Positions 63,244 through 64,000 of a stretch of 64,000 bases of DNA are shown piece after piece. A model generated the notes under the pieces. It made no database searches, was not told the DNA's origin, and saw only the letters and a program-made list of their open reading frames with translations. Within the stretch, counting starts at the first letter, position 1; each line of letters opens with the position of its first letter. This DNA is from Paguma larvata (taxonomy: Eukaryota; Chordata; Mammalia; Carnivora; Viverridae). The position numbers and the translations under genes are program-made. Location of the stretch: positions 34,761,030 through 34,825,029 of the forward strand of contig CM057841.1 of NCBI GenBank assembly GCA_030068075.1, read 5' to 3'.

Positions 63244-63434
63244 TTTTTTAATGTTTATTTATTTTGAGAGACAGAGAAGGGGAGGGGCAGAGAGAGAGGG
63301 AGGGAGAGAGTCCCGAGCAGGCTCCATGCTCAGTGCAGAGCCAGATGCGGGGCTTGATTCCAGAAACCAGGTGTTCATGACCTGAGCCGAAATCAAGAGT
63401 TGGATGCTCAACTGACTGAGCCACCCAGGCACCC
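63244..63434 (-). repeat. CAN SINE, minus strand
   Basis: 'ttttttaatgtttatttatt' start, ending GACTGAGCCACCCAGGCACC. Confidence 0.94.
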
Positions 63435-63592
63435 ATGTAGGCTTTTATCTTATACGACTGATTCTAAGGACTTAGCCTAAGGAAATAATGTAAATTATAA
63501 GCAAAGAACTATTAAGCGTGGTGACAATTTGTGTGTTCAGCATCACTGAATCCTGTAAAAACCCTGAGGCTAAAACCTATTGAACTTATACT

Positions 63593-63760
63593 TAAAAAAA
63601 TTTTTTTTCAATGCTTATTTATTTTTGAGAGAAAGAGAGAGACAGAGAATGAGTGGGGTGGGGGCAGAGAGAAGAGGAGACACAGAATCCGAAGCAGGCT
63701 CCAGGCTCTGAGCTGTCAGCACAGTTGGACGCTTCACCAGATGAGCCACCCAGGCGCCCT
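63593..63760 (-). repeat. CAN SINE, minus strand, internal deletion
   Basis: 'caatgcttatttatttttga' start, ending GATGAGCCACCCAGGCGCCC. The box-B to body part between 'ctgtcagcacag' and 'ttggacgctt' is missing. Confidence 0.92.
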
Positions 63761-63834
63761 GGATTTATACTTGAAATGGGTGAATCATACGTTAAGTGAA
63801 TTGTATCTCAAGAAACGTGTTAAAAAATCCTGAG

Positions 63835-63960
63835 ATTGGAGTTGTAACAATCCTGTTTTTGCAGTTGAGGAAACTAAGACTCTAAGGACGTGGGTAATCG
63901 GGGCAGAGTCCGGATTTGAACTAAGGCCTTGCCGACCACCAAGTGCATTTCCGTAATCCC
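63835..63960 (-). repeat. MIR-type SINE remnant
   Basis: 'gttgaggaaactaagactct' and 'cagagtccggatttgaacta' match MIR in reverse orientation. Confidence 0.65.
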
Positions 63961-64000
63961 TTTCTATTTCTATACACCGCCTCCCCAAAGTCCCAAAGAT

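Overview
This is a mammalian nuclear genome window, almost certainly from a carnivore and most likely a feliform (cat-like). The main clue is about 28 copies or fragments of the tRNA-Lys-derived CAN SINE, in the form that starts GGGGCGCCTGGGTGGCTCAG and carries a 'GTGCTGACAGCTCAGAGCCTGGAGCCTG' type body (family recognition from memory). No dog-type SINEC_Cf copy was seen.

Two protein-coding genes lie head to tail on the minus strand. CFAP20 (193 aa, six exons) runs from its start codon at 12174 down to its stop at 618, with a poly(A) signal at 202-207. CSNK2A2 (casein kinase 2 alpha-prime, 350 aa, eleven coding exons plus a non-coding terminal exon) runs from its start codon at 58875 to its stop at 27086, and its mRNA ends near 21006. 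All exons of both genes could be placed with GT-AG boundaries. Both reading frames sum exactly (582 nt and 1053 nt) without frameshift or premature stop, so both genes look intact. The proteins match the human proteins as I remember them.

Layout: 1-178 SINE; 180-12174 CFAP20; about 11860-12760 CFAP20 CpG-rich promoter; about 12760-21005 intergenic DNA full of SINEs, MIR, L2, L1 and a probable MaLR LTR remnant; 21006-58875 CSNK2A2 with introns from 257 bp to 9.3 kb; about 58570-59480 CSNK2A2 CpG island promoter with triplet repeats and GC boxes; 59500-64000 intergenic, mostly repeats or unrecognised unique sequence.

The two genes do not form a pathway. CFAP20 is a microtubule inner-junction protein of ciliary axonemes; CSNK2A2 is the catalytic subunit of a constitutively active Ser/Thr kinase. 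Each has its own TATA-less, GC-rich promoter.

I found no previously undescribed system. The more interesting observations are: the CSNK2A2 3'UTR intron with the stop only 17 nt before the last junction, plus an AATAAA 24 nt inside that intron; a GU-repeat 34 nt after the exon 3 donor; a candidate RFX X-box upstream of CFAP20; CpG-dense patches inside CSNK2A2 introns; a nested SINE with a clear target-site duplication; and a triplet-rich 5' region. Nearly all long open frames outside these exons are chance frames in GC-rich or repeat DNA.
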